Shown here in pieces: positions 45,069-53,695 of a stretch of DNA of 64,000 bases. The position numbers and the translations under genes are program-made. Positions within the stretch are counted from its first letter, which is position 1, and the number at the start of each line of letters is the position of its first letter. The stretch comes from Azophilus sp965221465 (GTDB taxonomy: Bacteria; Pseudomonadota; Gammaproteobacteria; Pseudomonadales; Azotimanducaceae), in the NCBI GenBank assembly GCA_965221465.1, contig OZ244892.1:3596001-3660000 (forward strand), in the 5' to 3' direction. The notes under the pieces were generated by a model that worked only from the letters and a program-made list of their open reading frames with translations, was not told where the DNA came from and made no database searches.

Positions 45069-47249
45069 ATGTTGCTGATTGACCTCCTCACGATCGCCTC
45101 ACTCGTGCTGATGCTGGCCGCCTGGTTCACGCCCTCAATGCCTCGGCGTCACTCCGTCCTGTGGGTGTCCGCTGGAGCCGCGCTCGTCATTGCCGCAGTC
45201 GGGCTACTCGACGCTCGTTGGCAGCTGGCAGCCGGCGGTGTCGTTGCATTGATCGTCCTGGCGACGCTTGCGATCATGACGGCTCGAGGCAAAACTCTTT
45301 CGAACAAGGTCCCCTGGATCTCGGGCGTATTGTTCGCGGCCCTGTCGATAGTCGCAGCGCTGATGATCCACTGGTTTCCCGTGTCGCCTCTGCCAGAGCC
45401 CGTCGGGCCTTACAAAGTCGGTGTGACGGACTTCGTGCTCGTTGATGAAAGCCGCACGGGTGTATTCACCGATGAGGGGAAACCGCGCCGCCTGCTGGTG
45501 CGTGCCTGGTATCCGGCGGAGAGCGTGGACGGCATCGAGCCGAGGTTCTATTTCGACGCGCATGAATCGGAGCACACGTCGGCTGTACTTTCGCGCAATC
45601 TCGGCCTGCCACCGTTCGCGCTGACCCACCTCGAGCATGTACGCACCCATTCCCATCCCGATGCGCCGATCCTCTCGTCCGGCGACCTGCTACCGACGGT
45701 GCTCTACAGCCACGGCTACGCGAGCTACATCGGTCAGAACACAGCGCTCATGGAGCACCTCGCGAGCAAGGGTTACGCGGTGTTCTCGATCTCGCATCCG
45801 GGCAGCGGTGCGACGCTCCGGTTTCCGGACGGAGAGGTATTCGAAACCGACGATCACTACGACCCGACCGGCGCGGCGCTATACGCGGACGAGAAACTGA
45901 TGGACCTGTCGCTCGAAGTCCTGCGTGCCACCACGCCCCAGGAGGCCTACGACACGCTCAACGCACTAGATGGCTATTCGCTCGAGATCGAACGCCCCAT
46001 GTACATGATCCCACCGCCCATCTGGAAGGCAGACGTGCTGTTCGTGGCGGCCGCGCTGGAAGCCGGCGACGTGCCCGACAGCGTCCGACCGCTGATCGAG
46101 CGCATCGACCCGCGACATCGTGCCCACGCCGGCATGTCGTTCGGCTCGTCCACGGCAGGTGCATCCTGCTACGCCGATCCGGAATGTGATGCGGCCGTTC
46201 TCATAGACGGCGGCGACTTCCACGACATGGAGGGCAAGTCGATTCATGCGCCGTTTGTCGTCTACAACTCCGACCTCCGCCTGGTATTGGAGATGCTGGG
46301 CGCAGAACGGACAGACTACGTTCCGCATGCCATGACGGATATGCGTTACGAGCGTCTCGAACTGGCCGGGCTGCGAGACGACACGTACTTTCTGATGCAG
46401 ACCGACATCACGCATATTGGGGTTTCGGATTTCGCGCCTTACATGAACGGGCCGCTCGGAGATCTGGCCTTCGGTTCAGCCGACGACGACCGGCACCTCG
46501 CCTTGCTGAACGAGGCGGTCGGCCAGTTTCTCGATCGGCACATGCTCGGCCAGCAGATCGACTATCCCGATCGGGTCGTCGAAGAATTCGAGGGCATGAT
46601 CCTGGAACGCGACCTCTCCGTTGTTCGTGACTGGTGGGTCGAGACGAACCCAAGAGATCGAACGGTAGGCGTCGTGTTGACGACGGAATTTGGCGACATC
46701 GAGCTGCAGCTCTATCCGGAGAGAGCACCTGAGTCCGTCGCCAACTTCCTGCAGTACGTGGATGAAGGCCATTTCGACGGCGGCGCCTTCTACCGCACCG
46801 TACGGCCCGACAACCAGGCTTCTCGTCCGGGGCTGGCGCCAGTCGAGATCGTGCAGGGCGGCATCATGCACGACCTGATTGTGGGTGCAGACATGGAAAC
46901 GATCACCGCCTGGTCACCGCCTGTACCGCCCATCGCGCACGAACCTGACGGCGACACGGGACTCGTCAATCGCAAGGGCTCCATCGCCTATGGCCGCCTT
47001 GCGCCCGGCACCGCGGCGTCGGAGTTCTTCATCAATCTAACCGACAATCCGGGCTACAACGCGGGTTCCGACGTGGGCGACGGTCTAGGCTATGCCGTCT
47101 TCGGCCAGGCCGTGAAAGGCATGGATGTGCTGAGGAAGATCCAGCTCGCGCCCCTCGCACCGTCGACTGATATCCCCATAATCGGGGAACAGCTTCTCGC
47201 CGACCCGGTTACATTTGCCGCGGTTCGGAAAACCCCGGATTCCCCGTAA
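45069..47249 (+). CDS. PAF-acetylhydrolase-like esterase fused to a cyclophilin peptidyl-prolyl isomerase
   Basis: This is one 726-residue frame. Residues 1-110 hold three or four membrane helices. Residues 115-500 form a platelet-activating-factor acetylhydrolase-type alpha/beta hydrolase: PTVLYSHGYASYIGQNTALM, nucleophile elbow AGMSFGSST, and His in QTDITHIGVSDF. Residues 535-720 are a cyclophilin domain: TTEFGDIELQLYPERAPESV, GAFYRTVR, GSIAYGRLAPGTAASEFFIN. ATG 45069 has GGAG upstream. The two domains are normally separate proteins, and I see no stop or frameshift between them. Confidence 0.85.
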   Translation: MLLIDLLTIASLVLMLAAWFTPSMPRRHSVLWVSAGAALVIAAVGLLDARWQLAAGGVVALIVLATLAIMTARGKTLSNKVPWISGVLFAALSIVAALMIHWFPVSPLPEPVGPYKVGVTDFVLVDESRTGVFTDEGKPRRLLVRAWYPAESVDGIEPRFYFDAHESEHTSAVLSRNLGLPPFALTHLEHVRTHSHPDAPILSSGDLLPTVLYSHGYASYIGQNTALMEHLASKGYAVFSISHPGSGATLRFPDGEVFETDDHYDPTGAALYADEKLMDLSLEVLRATTPQEAYDTLNALDGYSLEIERPMYMIPPPIWKADVLFVAAALEAGDVPDSVRPLIERIDPRHRAHAGMSFGSSTAGASCYADPECDAAVLIDGGDFHDMEGKSIHAPFVVYNSDLRLVLEMLGAERTDYVPHAMTDMRYERLELAGLRDDTYFLMQTDITHIGVSDFAPYMNGPLGDLAFGSADDDRHLALLNEAVGQFLDRHMLGQQIDYPDRVVEEFEGMILERDLSVVRDWWVETNPRDRTVGVVLTTEFGDIELQLYPERAPESVANFLQYVDEGHFDGGAFYRTVRPDNQASRPGLAPVEIVQGGIMHDLIVGADMETITAWSPPVPPIAHEPDGDTGLVNRKGSIAYGRLAPGTAASEFFINLTDNPGYNAGSDVGDGLGYAVFGQAVKGMDVLRKIQLAPLAPSTDIPIIGEQLLADPVTFAAVRKTPDSP

Positions 47250-47255
47250 CCGCCC

Positions 47256-47984
47256 ATGAGCCATCTACCCGCTTCCTACGCCGAGTCATCGGCACGATTT
47301 CGAAGCACAGCCGCCGCCGCTGGCGCGAATTTGGCGCAATACGTACACCCGACCGAGGAGGGTCCGGACGGCCAGCCACTGACAGTCGACGTTGCGTTGT
47401 TCGGCAGATCGGACGCACGCAAGGTCTTTTTCAATATCAACGGCGTGCACGGGCTCGAGAGTTTCCCCGGCGCGGGGGCACAGATAGCGCTGATCGAGAG
47501 TGGCGCGCTCGCTGCATTGCCGGGAGATTGCGCGGCCCTTTTGATCCACTGCCTCAATCCATTCGGTTGGGTCTACGGCTGCCAGCGCAACGAAAGCAAC
47601 GTCGACATCAATCGCAATTTCATCGATTTCGCGGCGGCGCCCCGGACCGGGAAAGTCGTAGACGAAATCGCCCAGGCCATTGCCATCGATACCATGTCGT
47701 TTGGCGCTCTGGATGGCGCCACGCGAAAACTGGCGGCCATATCGAATGGCGCGTCGGCCGGCTCGGTTACTCGCGCCATCATGACCGGTCAGTTCGAGGA
47801 CCCCGACGGCCTGAAGTACGGCGGTAGCTGTCCGGAGTGGTCCAACGATGTCCTGCGCGACACGGGATGGCTGATCTTCACGACCGGCTCGTATGCGAGC
47901 GCCTTCGTATTCGCCGCCGGTATCTACCTGATCGGTCTGGTTACCTGCGTGGCCTTCGGCACGGGTAAACAGATCGTCGACTAA
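47256..47984 (+). pseudogene. DUF2817 (M14-like carboxypeptidase) fragment joined to an MFS C-terminal tail
   Basis: The first 200 codons are DUF2817: FFNINGVHGLESFPGAGAQ and QRNESNVDINRNFIDF carry the usual metal and substrate motifs. After DVLRDTGWL the sequence changes to a membrane helix plus short tail (ASAFVFAAGIYLIGLVTCVAF then GTGKQIVD) like the end of an MFS transporter. A deletion probably joined two genes in frame. The catalytic C-terminal half of the peptidase is missing. It is convergent with the M19 gene, overlapping by 4 bases. Confidence 0.75.
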
Positions 47985-49135
47985 CCGCAGACCTGTTCGA
48001 AGACCCTGAGGAAGTTGCCGCCGAGGATGCCGGTGACGTCTTCGTCCGAGTAGCCGCGCGCGACGAGTCCCCGGGTCAGGTTCGGGAAATCGAGGTAGTC
48101 GGAGAATCCGACCATCGTCGCCAGCGGGTCGACCTGGTGCTCCTCCCGGAATCCCATCTCGCTGACGAGCGGAATCATGAGTTTCTCGAGCATCCACTCC
48201 GGCAGCATCATCGGCCAGTCCGTGCCGATACCGACGTGCTCGGGCCCGACGAGATTCGCTGCGTAATCGACATGGTCGAGGAAATCGTTGACGTCCGCAC
48301 CCGGCGTCTCGCGCAGGAAGAACGGCACCGTCACCATGCCGATGACGCCGCCGGTCCCGGCCAGCGCCTTGATCTCTTCGTCCGATTTGCACCGATCGTG
48401 GGCGCAGACGGCCTCCACCGCCGTGTGCGAGGCGACGACCGGTTGCGTGGAAAGCTCGCATGCATCGAGCGTCGTCTGCTTGCCGCAATGCCCGGTGTCG
48501 ACAATGATGCCGAGTTCATTCATCAGGGCGATCGCCTGCTTGCCGAAATCGCTTACGCCGGCGTTGGTCCGGTCCGTGCATCCCGCCGCGATGATTGTCT
48601 GCGAGTTGTACGTAAGCTGGACCATCCTCAGGCCCAGCTGGAATCCTGCACGCAGCACATCGAGCGAATCGAAGGCGCCGGAACCCAGCTGCGTCGACAC
48701 GTAACCCGCGGCCTTGGCCTCTTCCTTCGCCCGTCTGAAATCATCGGCCCTCAGCGCCTTGATCATCCATTCGCAGCCGTCGAACTGGTATTGCGCCGCA
48801 CTGAATGTGCGCGAGAACTGATCCAGATTCGAGAGTTCGACCTGGCGATTCCCGCCCGTGACACCCGACTGAAGCCAGTGATCGCCGAAGATGTCCAGCC
48901 TGCCCTCGGAAGCTCGCCGCATCGGCAGGCTCAGGCCCTCGACCAGTACAGTGAAAAGATCCTTCTTGGCGTTCCACATCGCCTGCAGTTCATCGGACAT
49001 TTCCTCCGGATAGAAATCGGGCCCGATCGGGCCCTGGTACAGCATGTCGATGACGATCGACTCGTCGTGCAGCCGCTTCGCGCGCGTTTCCTGTTCTTCC
49101 GTCAGGCCGAAATCGAATGTGCCGTAGTCAGCCAT
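47981..49135 (-). CDS. M19-family membrane dipeptidase homologue
   Basis: This 384-residue protein starts MADYGTFDFGLTEEQETRAK, with AGAGGAG before ATG 49135. M19 landmarks are LGLRMVQLTYNSQ, GIIVDTGHCGKQTT, QPVVASHTAVEAV, VGIGTDW and the end GILGGNFLRVF. The first metal motif, usually HxD near the N-terminus, reads VIDMLYQGP, and the bridging-Glu segment reads TQLGSGAFD. The zinc site is therefore altered, and the enzyme may act on other substrates or be inactive. Confidence 0.85.
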   Translation of the reverse strand: MADYGTFDFGLTEEQETRAKRLHDESIVIDMLYQGPIGPDFYPEEMSDELQAMWNAKKDLFTVLVEGLSLPMRRASEGRLDIFGDHWLQSGVTGGNRQVELSNLDQFSRTFSAAQYQFDGCEWMIKALRADDFRRAKEEAKAAGYVSTQLGSGAFDSLDVLRAGFQLGLRMVQLTYNSQTIIAAGCTDRTNAGVSDFGKQAIALMNELGIIVDTGHCGKQTTLDACELSTQPVVASHTAVEAVCAHDRCKSDEEIKALAGTGGVIGMVTVPFFLRETPGADVNDFLDHVDYAANLVGPEHVGIGTDWPMMLPEWMLEKLMIPLVSEMGFREEHQVDPLATMVGFSDYLDFPNLTRGLVARGYSDEDVTGILGGNFLRVFEQVCG

Positions 49136-49163
49136 GGTCGCACTCCTCTTGTTGTTCTGGCAT

Positions 49164-49751
49164 TCAGGCGGCTTCGAGATAGCCGTCGCGGATGTGCCCG
49201 GTCGTTTCGACCCATGCGGCCCAGAGCCCGACGACGAGCGAAGCACACAGCATCAGGACGGTGAAAGTCGGCGACCCCCCAACGATTTCGAGAGGATTGA
49301 CATCCGTTCTGAGCCACAGCCACGCCGCGGAGAATCCAACGGCTGCCGCCAACAGATGGCTGGTCGTCTGTAGCACAGTGACCCGGGCCACCCAGCGCCG
49401 CATGCCTTCGCGCTCGCCATGCTGCGTCGCCAATGCCGGGATCGTCATGACGCCGAGCGGCAGATAGAAGATGACAATGAGTCCGACGAGGCCGCTGACA
49501 AGACTCTTGAGGAGGATGCCGGTTGCGATGATCGCAAAACCGAGCCCGAACCGACCCGCCGCGGCTGCTTCGCGGTAGAACTTCAATGGCTGGCGCGCGA
49601 TCTGCGCGATCTTCTGTTCGTGGAGCTTCCTGCCGATGGCTTCGAGCCACCCGGTGCCGCTGAATACGCTGGCGCCCAGCCAGTATGCGATAAGGGAAGC
49701 GATACCTGCCAACACCGTGGCAAACACGGCAAGAGTCTGATAGCTGTTCAT
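49164..49751 (-). CDS. Multi-pass membrane protein of unknown function
   Basis: In its 195 residues, helices appear at LAVFATVLAGIASLIAYWLG, FGLGFAIIATGILLKSLVSG through IVIFYLPLGVM, VLQTTSHLLAAAVGFSAAW and FTVLMLCASLVVGLWAAWV. I recognise no family. It starts 28 bases upstream of the M19 gene on the same strand, so the two are probably one operon. Confidence 0.7.
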   Translation of the reverse strand: MNSYQTLAVFATVLAGIASLIAYWLGASVFSGTGWLEAIGRKLHEQKIAQIARQPLKFYREAAAAGRFGLGFAIIATGILLKSLVSGLVGLIVIFYLPLGVMTIPALATQHGEREGMRRWVARVTVLQTTSHLLAAAVGFSAAWLWLRTDVNPLEIVGGSPTFTVLMLCASLVVGLWAAWVETTGHIRDGYLEAA

Positions 49752-49854
49752 GGTTCTTCTCCCGTGCGACCATCATACGCCTCGAGGGCGCGTGAGGCGC
49801 CGAGCTTCACATGCGTCGAAACACCCACCGGTCAATGCACAGGTTCACCGCGCG

Positions 49855-49962
49855 ATGCGTACACGTCTCCTCTTCCCGCTGATCGTCGTCCTGTCGTTCC
49901 TCCTGCCCGCCGTGCCGGTTGCGGCCCAGGAAGCCGAATCTCGAGATGCCGCGGGCGCATAG
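49855..49962 (+). pseudogene. Signal-peptide stub of a secreted protein
   Basis: MRTRLLFPLIVVLSFLLPAV then PVAAQEAESRD is a clear Sec signal peptide with an AQA-like cleavage region. The frame ends eight codons later, at the IS91-like end motif (49955). The mature protein was lost at that junction. Confidence 0.65.
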
Positions 49963-49975
49963 GAAAAATAACCGC
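49955..49975. repeat. IS91-like end motif, copy 4
   Basis: GCGCATAGGAAAAATAACCG then C, identical to copy 1. The following CGCGAAACTTGGCGATCTG is shared with copy 2. Confidence 0.7.
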
Positions 49976-50009
49976 GCGAAACTTGGCGATCTGAAAGTAT
50001 GGGGCAGGT

Positions 50010-50115
50010 CTCAATGTCGATCGGGCGTGCCTGATCGAAGGAATACACTCCGTCAAGGAACAGCATGTGGAAGTGGATATTCAAGTTCAGCGCCGAACCG
50101 AATTGGATGGCCGAA
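50010..50115 (-). pseudogene. IS91-family transposase scrap
   Basis: The minus strand reads QFGSALNLNIHFHMLFLDGV then YSFDQARP, the same HxH segment as in the remnant at 37812. Only about 35 codons remain. Confidence 0.75.
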
Positions 50116-50210
50116 CACGTCAGCACGCGGCTATTGCATGCCTGACAGGCCCTACCAGCGTCTTTCGGCCGATAATCGCCGCTATGCCTCGTGAATCGCT
50201 CAGGACGCAT

Positions 50211-50589
50211 CTTCTCTTGACTAGAGTCCGTTGTTTTAGGGCATGCGGGGGACCAACGGGTTTGAGTGCTGCAGTTTGCGGAATTCTCTTTTTAGTGTGT
50301 TCGATCTAAATTTTTCCGTCGGGTCGAACTGTATTCTCTAAATTTGTTGTATATGTGAAATAAAATTCCTCTATTTCTGATTTTGTGCTGAATAACGATA
50401 AGTCTGCTCAGCGTACCGGAAGTAAACTTTGAAGGTGGCTAAAGGGGATTTCAGTTGCCGGGAAAGCTGCGCATGCGGTTTTATGTGGCTTTGACACGTT
50501 TGTTTGATAAAAGAGGTGGGGAAGATATGACAATAGTGTATTCTCCCTGCAGGTGGAAATAATCGTCTTGTAACTCACAACGAAGCGTA
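50211..50589. other. AT-rich non-coding stretch
   Basis: No gene is supported. The sequence is clearly lower in GC than its neighbours, with runs such as TAAATTTGTTGTATATGTGA. It may hold the promoter of the next gene, but I cannot pick one with confidence. Confidence 0.4.
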
Positions 50590-50943
50590 ATGAATAGGCA
50601 CTCCAATCCCGCTCTTGAGTCGGCTTGGGCACCCGCAATTGGCGGTGCGCTGCCCGGCTTCAGTCATCCTCTTGGCAGCCTTGGTGCTTGGAGTCCGGAC
50701 GTGGCTGTCGTTGGTGTGTGTCCAGACGCGCTTCACGGGAAGGCTGAAGTTTTGGCTAACGCGTTGACCTCCGGGGACGAAGAAGCCGAGGCTAAGGCCA
50801 TGGCCTTGATTTGCCTCTTGATTCGAGATCGAGTTTCCTCCGCGCTATTCGATGAGCGAATGGGAGTGCTGCCTAGCTTTGAAGCCCACGTCGAACGGGT
50901 ATTGGAGAAAGTGGTTGCCGACATGGAGGTTGGTACGCCATGA
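50590..50943 (+). CDS. Hypothetical protein
   Basis: I recognise no family. The 117 residues have a Gly/Pro-rich start (APAIGGALPGFSHPLGSLGA) and a helical second half (VLANALTSGDEEAEAKAMAL to VERVLEKVVADMEVG). ATG 50590 lacks a strong ribosome-binding site. Its stop overlaps the ATG of the next, broken gene (ATGA), so the two formed an operon. Confidence 0.5.
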   Translation: MNRHSNPALESAWAPAIGGALPGFSHPLGSLGAWSPDVAVVGVCPDALHGKAEVLANALTSGDEEAEAKAMALICLLIRDRVSSALFDERMGVLPSFEAHVERVLEKVVADMEVGTP

Positions 50944-51393
50944 GCGGCCCACAACGTGACTAAGATGCCGCGGACAAGGCTGTTGATGAGTTTAGCCAAC
51001 AAGAGGCAGCTGCGCCGGCAGCTTCGAGGCTAGTCCGGGAGCTTCACCAACTCACCGCCACCACCGTTTCTCGTCCGGTTCTGAATCCAATCTACGAGAA
51101 GATCGAGTCTGAGCATGTGACTGAGATGTTGGCCACTTACCGAGAAGCGGCGCAGGAGGAACGAGTTTTCCGAAGAAGCGGACGCTGGTTTCGCTTTGCT
51201 TATGTCCTCGTTGGCGTTGCAGTTTTCGTCTTATGTCCTCGTTGGCGTTGCAGTTTTCGTCTTCCTCACTCTTTTGTTGCTGCCACACCAAGCAGACACT
51301 TACTTCCAATTGTTGGGTGCGTTGGGGCTATTCGCCACTGGGGTGGCCGGAGGTTTAGGCCTGAGCGAGTATCGGAATCGAATGAGGCAGTGA
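50940..51393 (+). pseudogene. Membrane protein gene broken by an early stop and a 31-bp duplication
   Basis: The frame begins MSGPQRD, hits TAA (50961-50963), and continues in frame DAADKAVDEFSQQEAAAPAA to RWFRFAYVLVGVAVFV. A 31-base tandem duplication (51201-51231 and 51232-51262) shifts the frame. Removing one copy restores FLTLLLLPHQADTYFQLLGA and the end GLSEYRNRMRQ. The restored protein would have about 140 residues with two membrane helices and no family I recognise. Confidence 0.75.
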
Positions 51394-51403
51394 CTTTCCT
51401 TTT

Positions 51404-51757
51404 TCGATTGACAGCGACGAACACCAAGCCGCCCTCAAACGGAAAGGTCCAAGCGAGGGCCACATCCGCGAAAGCGAGTCCAAGCTGACGGACGCCCAGA
51501 GCATCGACGTCACCAAGGTCCCCCTTCGAGGCAAGGTGATCTTCGGCACCACCGTGCGCCTGATCGCCAGCGACACCGGAGACGCCATCACCTACAAGAT
51601 CGTCGGCGAGGACGAAGCAGACCTCAAGGCGGGCAAGATCTCCGTGATGTCACCCATCGCCCGCGCCCTAATCGGCCAGTCAGTGGACGACGAAGTGACC
51701 GTGAAAACGCCGAACGGGGAGACGAGCTACGCGGTGGATGGGGTGGATCATGTGTAG
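51404..51757 (+). pseudogene. GreA transcription elongation factor, C-terminal fragment
   Basis: From DSDEHQAALKRKGPSEGHIR on, the frame matches GreA: SKLTDAQSIDVTKVPLRGKV, IFGTTVRL, YKIVGEDEADLKAGKISVMS, PIARALIGQSVDDEVTVKTP. The N-terminal half of the coiled coil and the start codon are missing. GTG 51536 could start a C-terminal domain only. It is higher in GC than the genes on both sides. Confidence 0.85.
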
Positions 51758-51799
51758 GGAACATCACGTTAACCGCAGCGGCACCGGAAACTACGGACG

Positions 51800-52357
51800 T
51801 TGCAAGATCAGACAAAGGACGTGATTCGGTACTCTTGGTTCTGGCTGTGGCTGCTGACGGTTTCGGTCGGCGTTTGGTACGCCTACGACAGCGTACTTCA
51901 AACATTGCCTGACCTTTTGGCGAGTGTTCTGCGCATTGATCACTTCGTCAGCGATGTTGACGTCGACGCACCTGTGTGGTGGTTGCTGCAGATTCTCCTG
52001 TTGATCCTGCTGTGGTGGCGCGTCATCAAGGTCGTTGTCCTGCATGGCTCTCCCGTTAACATAGGCCTGACGATCTCGGAGGGCAGAGAGGACGACAGCG
52101 GCCAGAGTGGGAGGATGGTGCATCGAGTCTGGATCGGAGACTTGAATGTCCATGAAACAGAGTACAAAGGTCAATTCTGGTACGGTGCTGTGTTCAGGTC
52201 TCATCCAAGCAGCGACAAGTTGGTGCGCTCGCGCCTTGAACTGCTCCTCCTCGCCCTACCGTTCGGCTGCACTCTGCATGTGCAAGAAAGCCGTGTCTTC
52301 ATACATAAGGACGGGCACCAAGCGCGAGCTAGGAAATACCGACTGGTTTGGGACTAA
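51800..52357 (+). CDS. Hypothetical two-helix membrane protein
   Basis: In its 185 residues from TTG 51800, helix 1 is YSWFWLWLLTVSVGVWYAYD and helix 2 is VWWLLQILLLILLWWRVIKV, followed by a soluble domain of about 110 residues (GRMVHRVWIGDLNVHETEYK and more). I recognise no family. The next gene follows after 9 bases, suggesting an operon of two unknown genes. Confidence 0.5.
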   Translation: MQDQTKDVIRYSWFWLWLLTVSVGVWYAYDSVLQTLPDLLASVLRIDHFVSDVDVDAPVWWLLQILLLILLWWRVIKVVVLHGSPVNIGLTISEGREDDSGQSGRMVHRVWIGDLNVHETEYKGQFWYGAVFRSHPSSDKLVRSRLELLLLALPFGCTLHVQESRVFIHKDGHQARARKYRLVWD

Positions 52358-52366
52358 TATGCGAGA

Positions 52367-52687
52367 GTGCAAGACCTTACGACTCCCGATAAGTTCCGCA
52401 GCGAAGTCGTCAAGCACCTGAAGCAAACTGGTCAGTACTTCGACAAGGAAAACCGCGTAAAGCGGATCGATGGCCTCAACTGGTATTTCTACCTGGGAGG
52501 CGGTGGGTGCGTCATGGACGACTTCGGCAACCGAGTGTCCTTCGAGGTCTTGGGAGAAGAGAAGAAATACAAGGTAACGGAACTTGGCCCCCGCAGGGAC
52601 GAGGAGAAGCTGGCCGAAAACGTTAACGAATTGCGGGTGCTTGTGAAGGGTCATTTCCAATCTACTTGGAACGGTAACACCGGTTAG
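52367..52687 (+). CDS. Hypothetical soluble protein
   Basis: This 106-residue protein starts at GTG 52367 (MQDLTTPDKFRSEVVKHLKQ). It has the central YFYLGGGGCVMDDFGNRVSF and a charged helical end. There is no signal peptide or membrane helix, and I recognise no family. Confidence 0.5.
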   Translation: MQDLTTPDKFRSEVVKHLKQTGQYFDKENRVKRIDGLNWYFYLGGGGCVMDDFGNRVSFEVLGEEKKYKVTELGPRRDEEKLAENVNELRVLVKGHFQSTWNGNTG

Positions 52688-52773
52688 CAAGCAACTACTT
52701 CACCACACAATAGGCTTCCACAAGAAGAAGCGGAGAAACACGCTTTCAGCACTCGCTCACAACTTCGTGATCT

Positions 52774-53133
52774 TCAGGATCGCGGTGGTCCGGTGCACGA
52801 TGTCTGCGAGATGTCTGCGAATTGCTGGACTTCCTCAGGTTCTAATGGCCGTTGGAGGACTGCTTGCTCGCGGTAGGAGAGCCACTTCTTGAGCACTTGG
52901 TAGCCGCCGAGTTTGTAGTGCCAGACTCCTGCCGGGACGTTGCGCCAGAAGGCGTTGGCGTATAGGTGGATGTCGAATGTGGATTCCCCGAGTTGGGGTA
53001 GTGAATCTGAGATTGCGGCGCGCTCCTCGGCCGTGAATGGGCGTTCGACAGGTTTTCCTTGGCGGGGCATCACCGCGTTATATCGGCCGAAATGCCCCCA
53101 ACCAGCGGTGATGGCGAAATCTTCTCCGGCCAT
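52774..53133 (-). pseudogene. Type ISP restriction-modification enzyme, C-terminal fragment
   Basis: The minus-strand frame ITAGWGHFGRYNAVMPRQGK, then GESTFDIHLYANAFWRNVPA and VWHYKLGGYQVLKKWLSYRE with RPLEPEEVQQFADI, is the conserved specificity-domain end of type ISP/N6-adenine methylase proteins. The helicase and methylase parts, over 1,000 residues, are absent. Bases 53134-53400 hold nothing I can support. Confidence 0.8.
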
Positions 53134-53404
53134 GTTGCGCCCGTTGGCTGACGTTTTCCTCCGAACTGGCCATGAAGGACACGTTTCAAAAAACTAAAGG
53201 CCGGGTGATGGTGACGCTTGAGGATCCAGAGCATCGCCGGTACAAAAAATTGTCATGCCCGCGTTTACCCACAGAATAGTCAATGAGGAGCTGCGGCATG
53301 TGGCCCGGCCCATTATCGAAGCCTGCCTAAATGCCATCGCTCATATCGGAGAAGCGTATTTGATCGCGGAGTTTACCGACCGCTTTCCCTACATGGTCAT
53401 AGCG

Positions 53405-53695
53405 AAGCTGGTTGGCGATGTGCTGGAACTGGGCATTGCGGTCCGGGTGTGAGGCGCCGGCGCGCTTCTTGTGGTTGACGCGTAACGCGAAGCCCATGGT
53501 CTTGAGCAGCCGGGCGACGGTACGTGCACCCACCGCGATGCCGAGCAAGCGCGGTTCGTCGGCGAGCTTGGCGGTGGTGCGGTGCGTCCACTCAAGTCCG
53601 GTGATGGGGTCGCCGGCGGTCTCCGCGTCCATCAGCGCGTCGATGCGGGCGAGGATTTCCGGCGTTTTTTTCCGTCGCCTTGCGCCCGCCGCAAA
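53405..53695 (-). pseudogene. ISAzo13-family transposase fragment
   Basis: The minus strand reads ARIDALMDAETAGDPITGLE, TAKLADEPRLLGIAVGARTV, ARLLKTMGFALRVNHKKRAG then SHPDRNAQFQHIA, the middle part of ISAzo13 (Rhodopirellula-type) transposases. Both ends are missing, and the upstream end is fused to an enoyl-CoA hydratase remnant. Confidence 0.82.
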
